Source: an uncultured Saprospiraceae bacterium (GTDB lineage: Bacteria; Bacteroidota; Bacteroidia; Chitinophagales; Saprospiraceae). Taken from it: 64,000 nt of DNA. Below the pieces are notes generated by a model. The model did not search any database. It had not been told where the DNA came from and worked only from the letters and a program-made list of their open reading frames with translations. Of the stretch, positions 38,108 to 46,781 are shown piece after piece (the stretch's first letter is position 1; every line of letters starts with the position of its first letter). The position numbers and the translations under genes are program-made. The DNA lies in contig CALLAW010000040.1 in the NCBI GenBank assembly GCA_938001865.1, positions 1 to 64,000 of the forward strand, given 5' to 3'.

Positions 38108-38139
38108 AATGGGAAAGTCGTAATGACTTTCCCATTTTT
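38108..38139 (+). terminator. Intrinsic terminator of the susC-susD operon
   Basis: AATGGGAAAGTC (38108-38119), loop GTAAT, GACTTTCCCATT (38125-38136), then T-run to 38139. Twelve perfect base pairs, 30 nt after the lipoprotein stop. The next gene starts 13 nt later, so it must have its own promoter or depend on read-through. Confidence 0.9.
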
Positions 38140-38151
38140 GTATTTAGAGTT

Positions 38152-39807
38152 ATGAGACTTTGTTTTTCAATAATATTAATTTTTTCATTTAGTTATTTAA
38201 ACTCACAATTTACGGTTGGGACACTTTATCTCGATAGCTTGCTTGTGCAAGATGGACATACTCTATTCTATCCTAACAACCAATCATCTGTATATTTAAT
38301 AGACAATTGTGGAGCACTCATCAATGAATGGAAACTGTCCGAAGGAAGCTTTGCTGGAGCTGTAGCAAAGATGGACTCTCATGCTAATCTGTTTGTAGCT
38401 AGTGCTAACAGTACTTTAGTCAATCAATCATCTTTTGGTGCGGGAGGAGCCGGTGGTGTCATTGAAAAGTACGATAGAAATAATACTTTAATTTGGCGAC
38501 ATATAGCAGCTGATTCATTACAAAGACAACACCATGATTTTGAAATACTCCCTAATGGTAATATTCTATACATTGTGTGGCAGAGGCACTTTTTGGATGA
38601 GATAGTTTCAATGGGTTTTGATACAGTAACTCACCCTCAAAGAGAAATATGGTCTGACTCGGTCTTAGAGTATGACCCACTATTAGATCAGATCGTCTGG
38701 CAGTGGAACTCTTGGGACCATATTGTACAAGACTATGACGAAAACTCATCAAATTACGGAGACGTTTCACAATCATTGGGTCGCATAGATCTCAATTATC
38801 AAGATTATTCATTTGGTAGACAAGACTGGTTACATAGCAATGGAATTAGTTATTTAGAAGAGAGAGACCAAATTGTTCTTTCTGTTCGTAATTTCAATGA
38901 AATCTGGATCATTGATCATTCAACAACCATTGAGGAGGCAGCTACAAGTGAAGGTGGTGTGTCTGGCAAAGGTGGAGAACTACTCTATAGATGGGGAGAT
39001 AGTAATACCTACCAAGAAGATTCTTTTGATGTGCAAAGAAGAAGCTTTTGGCAGCATGATCCAGATTGGGTATTGACAGATAATGGTGAACAAGGCATTT
39101 TGTTTTTCAATAACTTTTTAGATGAAGAGCGATCCGAAGGTCAATTAATACTCCCTGTATTTGATGCCGAATCCCAAACATATCAGCTTGCCCAAGATTC
39201 TACAGAGTACCTTCCTTTACATCCGATAGAGACTTATAGTCATCCTCAACAAGAGAAAACATTTTCTACTGCTGCTTCGTCCATTCAGAAATTACCAAAT
39301 GGTAACATTCTCATGTGTGCAGCTAGGCAAGGACGCATCTTCGAGATCACCATGGAAGGCAACTTAGTCTGGGAATACTTAGTACCTCTAAAAGCCGGTA
39401 TTCCAATAGACCAAGGTTTTGAATTGAGTTTGAGCGATAACTTCACTTTTCAAGCTCATAAATATCCGATCAGCTACTCTGATGAGTTTATTACAGATAG
39501 TACGACGACTATTGAGGTGGGTTCTTTACCAAGCTACTGTGATCAAATATCTAGCAATTCGAATTTTAAAAATCATGATCAGATAGCCACTATTCAGCCA
39601 AATCCAATATTAGATGAGGTGCTGAGAGTTGCTGTGAAAGATTCAGTTGATTATTTTGATACAGGATACGAAATATATACTCTGAGTGGATCACCCTTAT
39701 TAAGAGGTGTTTTTGACCACGATCTCACTATAGATGTAAGTACTCTTGAAGCAGGTATCTATCTGTTGCGATTGCAAGGAGAGTTATTGAAATTTGCAAA
39801 GCTTTAA
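38152..39807 (+). CDS. Arylsulfotransferase-family (ASST) protein with T9SS sorting domain
   Basis: 551 residues. Signal peptide 1-19; then a beta-propeller with DGHTLFYPNNQSSVYLIDNCG and GVIEKYDRNNTLIWRH. It keeps the residues expected of ASST: His in QRQHHDFEILPNGN, WLHSNGISY (equivalent to the E. coli nucleophile His), Arg in LSVRNFNEIWIID and a later His in WQHDPDW. These enzymes move sulfuryl groups between phenols; T9SS forms are uncharacterised as far as I know. The C-terminal type A domain (TIQPNPILDEVLRV to LLKFAKL) sends it to the surface. The stop codon overlaps the stop of the convergent CRTAC1-like gene by 4 nt. No terminator lies between. Confidence 0.85.
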   Translation: MRLCFSIILIFSFSYLNSQFTVGTLYLDSLLVQDGHTLFYPNNQSSVYLIDNCGALINEWKLSEGSFAGAVAKMDSHANLFVASANSTLVNQSSFGAGGAGGVIEKYDRNNTLIWRHIAADSLQRQHHDFEILPNGNILYIVWQRHFLDEIVSMGFDTVTHPQREIWSDSVLEYDPLLDQIVWQWNSWDHIVQDYDENSSNYGDVSQSLGRIDLNYQDYSFGRQDWLHSNGISYLEERDQIVLSVRNFNEIWIIDHSTTIEEAATSEGGVSGKGGELLYRWGDSNTYQEDSFDVQRRSFWQHDPDWVLTDNGEQGILFFNNFLDEERSEGQLILPVFDAESQTYQLAQDSTEYLPLHPIETYSHPQQEKTFSTAASSIQKLPNGNILMCAARQGRIFEITMEGNLVWEYLVPLKAGIPIDQGFELSLSDNFTFQAHKYPISYSDEFITDSTTTIEVGSLPSYCDQISSNSNFKNHDQIATIQPNPILDEVLRVAVKDSVDYFDTGYEIYTLSGSPLLRGVFDHDLTIDVSTLEAGIYLLRLQGELLKFAKL

Positions 39808-41825
39808 TTGACGATCAACTTGAGAGTATATTGTTCATTCTTGGTGGTTACTTGAATCAAGTACAGTCCTGCATTGAGATCGTCTACTTTTACTTGAGTT
39901 CTATATCGACCATCTTCTGATTTTTTTAGATCAGAGGGAAATAATCTAGTTTCTGTTATTGATCGACCTGTCATGTCTAACAGTTCATAACTTATAGGAA
40001 TAGTATCACATTCGAGATTGATCGTCGACTTTGGAAGAGTTGGATTAGGGTAGATTCGGATTGATGCAAACTCTTTTGCTAGATCTTTATCAACAGAGCG
40101 ATAGATTACATTACCAATATACTTCTTAGGGCTTACAAGTTCAAAGAATCCACCATCATCTACCATTGCAGTTGTGTCCACATCGGTTTCTTCATTGATC
40201 GTAAGATAAGTGGTGTCCTCCTTTATGTAATAGAGACTGTCTACCACAAGATTGGAGTAAGTGTCGACAGTTTGTGCTGTATTTGGCCAGTAGATAACCA
40301 AGCTATCGATAGTCTTCGTAGTTCCGACGCCAAAATGCAAAGTTTTACTACTAGATGAACCATGGCTATTACCGCAAGAGACTTCTTTGAGTATCTGATC
40401 GTCTTGATGATACAGCTCTACATTTGCACCGCAGGCACTTTTGTTTGCAACAAGCCCCTCTAGCTTGACTTGTACCCAATGCATGGAGTCAGCTATGGTT
40501 GTGTTGGATTGGTTTTGGTAGATCTGTGACGTCATTTCGCCATTGATGGGTATCCTCATCACATTGACAAGGATATCTTGATCTCCATCATTATCATAGT
40601 CACTTATTGCTACACCACGACCCGAGTGGATATTGTCTAATCCTGAGACATCTATCGTCTGCTCACTGAATTGAAAACCACCCAAATTTTCATAGAAACG
40701 ATCTCTATCATTAAAGCTTGAAGGGAGAAAGGGTGGAGCAGGAACGTATCCATTAGCTACATAAAGGTCTTCATACCCATCGTTGTTGTAATCTAGAAAA
40801 GCTGCTCCCCAACTGATACTGAGCTCACCTGGGTTCTCACTATTATTTGCACTCGATGCTACAGGATCAACAATTGTATGTAAGGTATCTGACTTGTTTT
40901 CGAGTAAAATGTTGCTTCCAAAGTTAGTGATATAATAATCCATATCAAGATCATGGTCAAGATCTGCCGCAGCCATCCCCATCGAATAGATTCCATCATT
41001 GAATCCATAATCTTTAGTTTGACTAAAGAAAGTACCGTTTATGTTCATTAGCATCCTATTTGGCACGACATCATTGCCAAAGTCATTGCAAACAAGTAAG
41101 TCAATGTCCCTGTCTCTATCAAAGTCGGTTGCCATAGCTGATAAGGTGCAACCTTGATCTTCGTCGGTGCTCAGATAGAGGTCAGTGACATCCTGAAATT
41201 GGAAATTACCTAGATTGTGATAAAGTGAATTGGGGTAGCACAAATGATCATAAGCAATGATCACATTATCTTCATCTCGGATAAAACCGGGTTCGTCTAC
41301 ATAATTGAGTACGTAGATGTCCAACAAGCCATCATTGTCAAAGTCTACCAGCACCGCACCAGACGATTTTTCTATGGTATTGAATTGCAACCAGACATCT
41401 TCGTATTCGTTATTTCCTTTATTGAAAAATAAAATATTTTTACTCAGAATCTCTCCAGATCCTATAGTTGTGACAAAGATGTCCTCCCTTCCATCATTGT
41501 TAAGGTCCCCCGTTACGACACCTGTTGTATAGTAATTTGCTGTAAGCCCTAATCCAGAAAAAAAGCCTGCCTCTTCAAATTGTCCATCATTGTTAATCAA
41601 TAACTGATCTTTATTGGTCCCACTGATCAGATAGATATCGTCATCTCCATCATTGTCAGAGTCAAAGAATGCACAACCACCACCATTAAAGTTGCTATGC
41701 TTATTATAGTGGTTTACTCCGATGCTCTGTGCAACTTGGACAAAGTGAGTCGACGTTTGGCTATGACCAATAATCGAAAATGACAAAAGATTGCATATCA
41801 CAAACATATTAAATATATTTGCCAT
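39804..41825 (-). CDS. CRTAC1/ASPIC-UnbV-type FG-GAP protein with T9SS sorting domain
   Basis: 673 residues from the Met at 41825, the first giving a signal peptide (MANIFNMFVICNLLSFSIIGHSQ). The reading frame goes on upstream within xerC antisense and has no domain there. Seven FG-GAP/VCBS repeats with Ca2+ loops (DSDNDGDDDIYLI, DLNNDGREDIFVT, DFDNDGLLDIYVL, DYNNDGYEDLYVA, DYDNDGDQDILVN) form a propeller. An ASPIC/UnbV domain follows (about 495-565: WVQVKLEGLVANKSACGANV, LHFGVG, IDSLVIYWPN), then a type A sorting domain (IRIYPNPTLPKSTINL). Likely a surface binding protein; ligand unknown. Its start codon touches that of xerC (CATATG). Confidence 0.88.
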   Translation of the reverse strand: MANIFNMFVICNLLSFSIIGHSQTSTHFVQVAQSIGVNHYNKHSNFNGGGCAFFDSDNDGDDDIYLISGTNKDQLLINNDGQFEEAGFFSGLGLTANYYTTGVVTGDLNNDGREDIFVTTIGSGEILSKNILFFNKGNNEYEDVWLQFNTIEKSSGAVLVDFDNDGLLDIYVLNYVDEPGFIRDEDNVIIAYDHLCYPNSLYHNLGNFQFQDVTDLYLSTDEDQGCTLSAMATDFDRDRDIDLLVCNDFGNDVVPNRMLMNINGTFFSQTKDYGFNDGIYSMGMAAADLDHDLDMDYYITNFGSNILLENKSDTLHTIVDPVASSANNSENPGELSISWGAAFLDYNNDGYEDLYVANGYVPAPPFLPSSFNDRDRFYENLGGFQFSEQTIDVSGLDNIHSGRGVAISDYDNDGDQDILVNVMRIPINGEMTSQIYQNQSNTTIADSMHWVQVKLEGLVANKSACGANVELYHQDDQILKEVSCGNSHGSSSSKTLHFGVGTTKTIDSLVIYWPNTAQTVDTYSNLVVDSLYYIKEDTTYLTINEETDVDTTAMVDDGGFFELVSPKKYIGNVIYRSVDKDLAKEFASIRIYPNPTLPKSTINLECDTIPISYELLDMTGRSITETRLFPSDLKKSEDGRYRTQVKVDDLNAGLYLIQVTTKNEQYTLKLIVN
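41791..41821 (+). promoter_or_regulatory. Consensus promoter giving xerC a nearly leaderless mRNA
   Basis: TTG at 41791-41793, 20 nt, then TATATTTG at 41814-41821: an exact fit to the Bacteroidota housekeeping consensus. Transcription would start about 5-8 nt after 41821, at or right beside the xerC ATG at 41826. Confidence 0.65.
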
Positions 41826-42704
41826 ATGTATTTGAACGAATTCATCCAATATATCAGTCAGCAGAAGAGATACTCTAATCATACAGTTATTGCTTATCGT
41901 AAAGATATTCAACTTTTGCAAAGTTACCTGACAGAACAATATGAGATTGATGATTGGTCCGTTGTGAACTATCATCAAGTCAGATCTTACGTAGTTACAC
42001 TCATGCGTGAGGGGATCACTGAGAAAACAATAAATCGTAAACTGTCCTCCATTCGATCATTTTATAAATATCTACTCAATAGGGGATATGTTGACACTAA
42101 CCCGACGGCACAGATAGTAGCTCCGAAGATTCCCAAGAGATTACCCTCATATCTTAAGCCAACAGAAGTGGAGCAATTACTAGATCAGATTGTGGATTAT
42201 ACCTCATTTGAATCGACAAGAAATAATCTATTGATGATAACCTTGCTCGTATTAGGCTTGCGACGTTCTGAGGTCATTGGCATGAAAATGGCCCACGTTG
42301 ACCTATTGAGAAGTACGCTGACTGTACTAGGTAAGGGTGATAAAGAAAGGAAACTGCCACTCTCACAAGGATACATCAAGCGATATCAAAATTATTTGCT
42401 AAGACGAGAAGAGCAAAACCCAACACATGATTTTATCTTTATCACCAACTCGGCAAAACCACTATATCCAAAGTTTCTTTATAATCTCGTGAAATCGCAA
42501 ATACAGAGTGTCAGTGCTCTAACAAAGAAATCTCCACACGTACTGCGCCATACATTTGCTACATTACTCTCCGATAATGGTGCTCAGATAACCGCAATCA
42601 AAGACTTACTTGGTCACAGCAGCCTTGCTGCAACACAGATCTACACACATTCTTCCATAAGAGCATTACAAAATGCTTACAGCAAAGCACATCCAAGATC
42701 GTAA
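41826..42704 (+). CDS. xerC: Tyrosine recombinase XerC/XerD
   Basis: 292 residues, standard Xer length. N-terminal SAM-like core-binding domain (1-90), then the catalytic domain with all key residues: Arg146 (LGLRRSEV), Lys170 (GKGDKERKLP), His238-x-x-Arg241 (HVLRHTFA), His264 (LGHSSLAA) and nucleophile Tyr273 (QIYTH). It resolves chromosome dimers at dif with FtsK. Whether XerC or XerD cannot be told from the sequence; the tuf-cluster position fits the gene usually called xerC. A consensus promoter ends 4 nt before the ATG. The first codon abuts the start codon of the divergent CRTAC1-like gene. Confidence 0.92.
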   Translation: MYLNEFIQYISQQKRYSNHTVIAYRKDIQLLQSYLTEQYEIDDWSVVNYHQVRSYVVTLMREGITEKTINRKLSSIRSFYKYLLNRGYVDTNPTAQIVAPKIPKRLPSYLKPTEVEQLLDQIVDYTSFESTRNNLLMITLLVLGLRRSEVIGMKMAHVDLLRSTLTVLGKGDKERKLPLSQGYIKRYQNYLLRREEQNPTHDFIFITNSAKPLYPKFLYNLVKSQIQSVSALTKKSPHVLRHTFATLLSDNGAQITAIKDLLGHSSLAATQIYTHSSIRALQNAYSKAHPRS

Positions 42705-42791
42705 ATTATTAACAGTCAGATATTTATACGTGGTAAGTAAAATTTATCTGTTTTTTAGATAATTTTTATTTCATAAATCAAAAATTACACT

Positions 42792-42799
42792 TACTTTTG
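42792..42799 (+). promoter_or_regulatory. -7 box (TACTTTTG) for the tRNA cluster
   Basis: TACTTTTG matches TAnnTTTG and ends 21 nt before tRNA-Thr. A TTG at the usual spacing is not evident. Confidence 0.45.
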
Positions 42800-42820
42800 C
42801 ATTCGCTTTAATGAAAGTTT

Positions 42821-42894
42821 GCCGATGTAGCTCAGTTGGCCAGAGCAGCTGATTTGTAATCAGCGGGTCGGGGGTTCGAATCCCTCCATCGGCT
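42821..42894 (+). tRNA. tRNA-Thr (TGT)
   Basis: 74 nt. Acceptor GCCGATG pairs with CATCGGC before discriminator T; anticodon arm CTGATTTGTAATCAG with anticodon TGT; T-arm GGGGGTTCGAATCCCTC. CCA is not encoded. First of three tRNAs before tuf. Confidence 0.97.
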
Positions 42895-42922
42895 CTTTTT
42901 TTTGATAAGATTAACAGGTGTA

Positions 42923-43004
42923 GGGGATGCGCCGAAGTTGGAGAGTCGGGACAGACTGTAAATCTGTTGTTTAGGCTGAATAGGTTCGAATCCTATCATC
43001 CCCA
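42923..43004 (+). tRNA. tRNA-Tyr (GTA)
   Basis: 82 nt with the long variable arm of bacterial tRNA-Tyr. Acceptor GGGGATG pairs with CATCCCC, discriminator A; anticodon stem CAGACTGTAAATCTG with GTA; T-loop GTTCGAATC. Starts 28 nt after tRNA-Thr. Confidence 0.97.
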
Positions 43005-43022
43005 CATTATAAAGGAGAAGAT

Positions 43023-43095
43023 GCGGGTGTAGCTCAGTTGGTAGAGCATCAGCCTTCCAAGCTGAGGGTCGTGGGTTCGAGTCTCATCACCCGCT
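43023..43095 (+). tRNA. tRNA-Gly (TCC)
   Basis: 73 nt. Acceptor GCGGGTG pairs with CACCCGC, discriminator T; anticodon loop CTTCCAA with TCC. A run of T follows straight after, then a 159-nt leader to tuf. Confidence 0.97.
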
Positions 43096-43254
43096 TTTTT
43101 TTATTAGGTTTATCTAATTAAATAACTAATATCACTCAATTGAGTTTGCTTCTATGGAATGAAGTGTTGGGCAAGTAGCTCTAGATATAAGTTATAAATA
43201 GTATTGTATTAAGGATTTAACAGAATTGAATATTAACATTTAAAAATTTATCTG

Positions 43255-44451
43255 ATGGCAAAGGAAACGTTCGATCGTAGCAAACCACACGTGAATATCG
43301 GAACTATTGGTCACGTCGATCACGGAAAAACAACGCTTACAGCGGCTATTACTAATGTATTAGCAGACCAAGGACTTGCTGAGAAAAAAGATTATTCTTC
43401 TATCGATGCGGCTCCTGAAGAAAGAGAAAGAGGTATTACAATTAACACTGCTCACGTTGAGTATGAGACAGCTAACAGGCATTATGCCCATGTAGATTGT
43501 CCAGGTCACGCCGATTATGTAAAAAACATGGTTACGGGTGCTGCTCAAATGGATGGTGCAATATTAGTTGTAGCCGCTACTGATGGACCTATGCCACAGA
43601 CTAGAGAGCATATCTTACTCTGTCGTCAGGTAGGTGTTCCTTCAATCGTAGTATTCATGAACAAGGTAGACCTTGTAGATGATGAAGAGATGTTGGAATT
43701 AGTAGAAATGGAAGTAAGAGAACTATTGGATCAGTACGAATTCGATGGTGATGGATCTGCTATCGTTATGGGGTCTGCTCTTAAGGCACTCGAAGGTGAT
43801 GCTGATGCAGTAGCTAAAATCATGGAATTGATGGCAGCAGTAGATGCACAGATTCCTGAGCCACAAAGAGATGTGGATAAGCCATTCTTGATGCCAATTG
43901 AAGATGTATTTACTATTACAGGTAGAGGTACTGTTGCAACTGGTAGAATCGAAAGAGGTGTAATCAATACAGGTGATCCTGTACAGATTGTAGGAATGAT
44001 GAAGGATGATGAGAAGCCAATCGAATCTACAGTTACAGGTGTTGAGATGTTTAGAAAGATTCTCGAAAGAGGTGAGGCTGGTGATAATGCTGGTATCCTT
44101 CTTAGAGGTATTGATAAGTCAGACATCAAGAGAGGTATGGTAATTTGTAAGCCAGCTTCTGTGAATCCTCACTCACATTTCAAGTGTGAAATCTATGTAT
44201 TGAGTAAGGATGAAGGTGGTAGACACACTCCATTCTTTAACGGATATAGACCACAATTCTACTTCAGAACAACTGATGTTACAGGTGATGTAACATTGCC
44301 TGGAGGAGTTGAGATGGTAATGCCTGGTGATAATGTCACTATTGAAGTGAAGCTTCTTAATAAAATTGCAATGGAGAAAGGACTCAGATTTGCAATTAGA
44401 GAAGGTGGTAGAACAGTAGGAGCAGGTCAGGTTACTGAAATTTTAGATTAA
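43255..44451 (+). CDS. tuf: Elongation factor Tu
   Basis: 398 residues. G1 [10 protein letters not shown] (18-27), effector region [17 protein letters not shown]3 [13 protein letters not shown]4 NKVD and the G5 GSALKALEG segment; domains 2 and 3 are complete to [11 protein letters not shown]. Delivers aminoacyl-tRNA to the ribosome. No Shine-Dalgarno; the ATG is preceded by an A/T block CATTTAAAAATTTA (43237-43250) also found before rplL. Flanked by tRNA genes and ended by a hairpin terminator. Confidence 0.98.
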   Translation: MAKETFDRSKPHVNIGTIGHVDHGKTTLTAAITNVLADQGLAEKKDYSSIDAAPEERERGITINTAHVEYETANRHYAHVDCPGHADYVKNMVTGAAQMDGAILVVAATDGPMPQTREHILLCRQVGVPSIVVFMNKVDLVDDEEMLELVEMEVRELLDQYEFDGDGSAIVMGSALKALEGDADAVAKIMELMAAVDAQIPEPQRDVDKPFLMPIEDVFTITGRGTVATGRIERGVINTGDPVQIVGMMKDDEKPIESTVTGVEMFRKILERGEAGDNAGILLRGIDKSDIKRGMVICKPASVNPHSHFKCEIYVLSKDEGGRHTPFFNGYRPQFYFRTTDVTGDVTLPGGVEMVMPGDNVTIEVKLLNKIAMEKGLRFAIREGGRTVGAGQVTEILD

Positions 44452-44517
44452 TTCGTGCTTGTAATTTCTCCTAATAAGAGAGGTTATAGTAGCTCGTTGA
44501 AATACAACATGTAGATT

Positions 44518-44548
44518 ATTAAGCACCCTTTTTTGGGTGCTTAATTTT
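44518..44548 (+). terminator. Intrinsic terminator after tuf
   Basis: AAGCACCC (44521-44528), loop TTTTTT, GGGTGCTT (44535-44542), then AATTTT. About 70 nt past the tuf stop and 72 nt before tRNA-Trp. Confidence 0.8.
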
Positions 44549-44620
44549 CTCATATAAGGGAAGAGGTTTTCTTATTGTTGTAATCAATATCAAAGAGTCC
44601 AATGCGAAAGCTAATATCAT

Positions 44621-44693
44621 AGGGGAGTAGCTCAGTTGGTAGAGCGGTGGTCTCCAAAACCATAGGCCGCGGGTTCGAATCCTGTCTCCCCTG
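44621..44693 (+). tRNA. tRNA-Trp (CCA)
   Basis: 73 nt. Acceptor AGGGGAG pairs with CTCCCCT, discriminator G; anticodon arm GGTCTCCAAAACC with CCA; T-loop GTTCGAATC. Lies 23 nt before secE, in the usual bacterial order. Confidence 0.97.
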
Positions 44694-44716
44694 CAAATAG
44701 AAAGAAATAGTAGATT

Positions 44717-44911
44717 ATGAATGACATAGTATTATACGTGAAAGAGAGCTACAATGAGCTTCTGCATAACGTAACTTGGCCTACATGGTCAGATTTGTTA
44801 AGAAACTCAAGAATTGTAATTGTTGCTACAATTCTAATAGCTGCGATCATATTCATAATGGATTTTATAGCAAAGACCTTCACTACAGGTATTTATAACC
44901 TTGGAATTTAA
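44717..44911 (+). CDS. secE: Preprotein translocase subunit SecE
   Basis: 64 residues, the short single-helix form. VKESYNELLHNVTWPTWSDLLRNSRIVIV is the conserved amphipathic helix with the Trp-Pro motif, followed by one membrane helix (about 35-55). It clamps SecY in the translocon. Followed 22 nt later by nusG. Confidence 0.95.
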   Translation: MNDIVLYVKESYNELLHNVTWPTWSDLLRNSRIVIVATILIAAIIFIMDFIAKTFTTGIYNLGI

Positions 44912-44933
44912 TCCAGCACTTACCTAGAACAGT

Positions 44934-45497
44934 ATGTCTGAAGAAAATTTAACTGGCGAAGTAACAAGGTGGTATTCACTCAGAGTGATCTCTGGTAAAG
45001 AAAAAAAGATCAAAGAGAGAATAGAATTAGAAATCACTCGTAATAAGTGGTCTGATTTCATTCCTCAGATTCTTGTTCCTTCAGAGAAGGTGTACAAGAT
45101 TAGAAAAGGGAAGAAAGTTATCCTAGAACGAAACATTCTGCCAGGGTACATACTCATAGAGGCAGTACCAGGGAAGTTTAGCGGAGAGATGATAACTACA
45201 ATATCAGGAATGCCAAATGTGATACACTTCCTCGGAAAGAATAATCCAATTCCGATGAGACAAGCTGAAGCTAACAGAATGTTGGGTAAGGTAGACGAAA
45301 GTCAAGAAGTCTCAGAGGCAATGATTGAGCCGTACATAGTTGGTGAGACCGTTAAAGTCGTTGATGGACCATTTAACGAATTCGTCGGAGATGTACTTGA
45401 AGTAAATGAAGAGAAGAAAAAGCTTAAAGTCATAGTGAAAATCTTTGGTAGAGGTACCGAAGTCGAGCTAAACTTTATGCAAGTAGAAAAAACATAG
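44934..45497 (+). CDS. nusG: Transcription termination/antitermination protein NusG
   Basis: 187 residues. NGN domain: RWYSLRVISGKEKKIKERIELEI, ILPGYILIEAVPGKF and IPNVIHFLG-like segment; C-terminal KOW domain GETVKVVDGPFNEFVGDVLEV. Binds RNA polymerase and links it to Rho or ribosomal S10. The second gene of the secE-nusG-rplK run. Confidence 0.97.
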   Translation: MSEENLTGEVTRWYSLRVISGKEKKIKERIELEITRNKWSDFIPQILVPSEKVYKIRKGKKVILERNILPGYILIEAVPGKFSGEMITTISGMPNVIHFLGKNNPIPMRQAEANRMLGKVDESQEVSEAMIEPYIVGETVKVVDGPFNEFVGDVLEVNEEKKKLKVIVKIFGRGTEVELNFMQVEKT

Positions 45498-45526
45498 ATT
45501 TTAATATTTTTCAAAATAGTTAGAGA

Positions 45527-45970
45527 ATGGCTAAAGAAGTCGATGGCTTTATCAAGTTACAAGTAAGAGGAGGGTCTGCTAATCCTGCTCCACCAGTAGG
45601 ACCTGCATTAGGTGCTAAGGGTGTAAATATCATGGAATTTTGCAAACGATTTAATGCAAAAACAGAAGAAAGCAGAGGTAAGTTATTACCAGTTGTAATT
45701 ACTGTATTCAAAGACAAGTCCTTTGAGTTCGTAATTAAGACTGTACCAGCTTCTGCACAGATTCTTGAAGCAATCAAACTCAAAAGTGGATCATCAGTAC
45801 CCAATCGTGATAAGGTAGGATCGATATCTTGGGATCAGCTAAAGGAAATAGCAGAGAACAAAATGGAAGATCTCAATGCATACAAAGTAGAGTCTGCAAT
45901 GAGAATGATCGCAGGTACTGCAAGATCGATGGGAGTAACAGTAAGTGGTGTTGCACCTTGGGAGGCGTAA
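45527..45970 (+). CDS. rplK: 50S ribosomal protein L11
   Basis: 147 residues. [37 protein letters not shown] is the classic N-terminal segment, and the C-terminal RNA-binding half ends [16 protein letters not shown]. Part of the GTPase centre with L10 and L7/L12. Only an 87-nt gap to rplA, which holds an L1-site-like hairpin. Confidence 0.98.
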   Translation: MAKEVDGFIKLQVRGGSANPAPPVGPALGAKGVNIMEFCKRFNAKTEESRGKLLPVVITVFKDKSFEFVIKTVPASAQILEAIKLKSGSSVPNRDKVGSISWDQLKEIAENKMEDLNAYKVESAMRMIAGTARSMGVTVSGVAPWEA

Positions 45971-46008
45971 GCCACTCAGAAACTTTGAAGACACAATATT
46001 TTCATTAT

Positions 46009-46040
46009 AGGGAGCTAAGTTAAATGCTTAGCGTGGACCT
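46009..46040 (+). promoter_or_regulatory. Putative L1-binding leader hairpin before rplA
   Basis: AGG (46009-46011) pairs with CCT (46038-46040); GCTAAG (46014-46019) pairs with CTTAGC (46027-46032). The internal loop has GA on the 5' side and GTGGA on the 3' side. This asymmetric GGGAG.../GUGGA pattern resembles the L1 site of 23S rRNA and known L1 mRNA sites, so L1 could repress its own translation. By resemblance, untested. Confidence 0.55.
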
Positions 46041-46057
46041 TTAAATTTTATAATACA

Positions 46058-46753
46058 ATGGCAAAAATTTCTAAGAAAAGAAAAGAAGCCCTAGCAAAAG
46101 TTGACCAAGACAAACTTTATGGTTTGTCTGATGCAATGGCTCTAGTCAAAGAAGTGAACTGTGCTAAGTTCGATGCTTCTGTAGACTTGCATATCAGACT
46201 AGGCGTGGATCCTCGTAAAGCTGATCAGGCAATAAGAGGAACGGTAGTTCTTCCTAACGGAACTGGAAAATCAAAAAAAGTACTCGTCTTATGTACTCCA
46301 GATAAGGAGAAGGAAGCATTGGATGCTGGAGCAGACTATGCTGGACTCGATGAGTATGTACAGAAAGTACAAGGTGGGTGGACAGACATAGATGTTGTAA
46401 TCGCAACGCCTAATGTCATGGCTCAAGTTGGTAAGATCGGTAGGATATTAGGACCTAGAGGTCTCATGCCTAACCCTAAGACTGGTACAGTGACACAGGA
46501 TGTTGCGAGTGCGGTATCAGATGTTAAAGGTGGTAAGATTGCTTTCAGAGTGGATAAGTATGGTATCATACATTCACCAGTAGGTAGAGTATCGTTTACA
46601 GCAGATAAGTTGTATGAAAATGCAAATGAATTGCTCACAACGATTGCAAAGATGAAGCCTTCTTCAGCGAAAGGAGTCTATATGAAGTCAGTCTCAGTCG
46701 CTAGTACGATGAGTCCTGGAGTCAAGATAGATCCGAAGGAAATTAAATTATAA
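46058..46753 (+). CDS. rplA: 50S ribosomal protein L1
   Basis: 231 residues. [56 protein letters not shown] and the [14 protein letters not shown] end are diagnostic. Binds the 23S L1 stalk. Probably autoregulated through the hairpin 18 nt before its ATG. Confidence 0.98.
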   Translation: MAKISKKRKEALAKVDQDKLYGLSDAMALVKEVNCAKFDASVDLHIRLGVDPRKADQAIRGTVVLPNGTGKSKKVLVLCTPDKEKEALDAGADYAGLDEYVQKVQGGWTDIDVVIATPNVMAQVGKIGRILGPRGLMPNPKTGTVTQDVASAVSDVKGGKIAFRVDKYGIIHSPVGRVSFTADKLYENANELLTTIAKMKPSSAKGVYMKSVSVASTMSPGVKIDPKEIKL

Positions 46754-46781
46754 CCTCCACCTATATTAAAATATCGATAGC

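Noticed and set aside
41826-42704. Tyrosine recombinase as an integrase of a mobile element
   Set aside because: The nearby tRNA genes are intact, no direct repeats or cargo genes surround it, and its length and motifs are those of a housekeeping Xer recombinase in the conserved tuf cluster.
43134-43145. 12-nt palindrome ACTCAATTGAGT in the tuf leader
   Set aside because: Palindromes of this length are expected several times by chance in 64 kb of AT-rich DNA, and nothing else marks the site.
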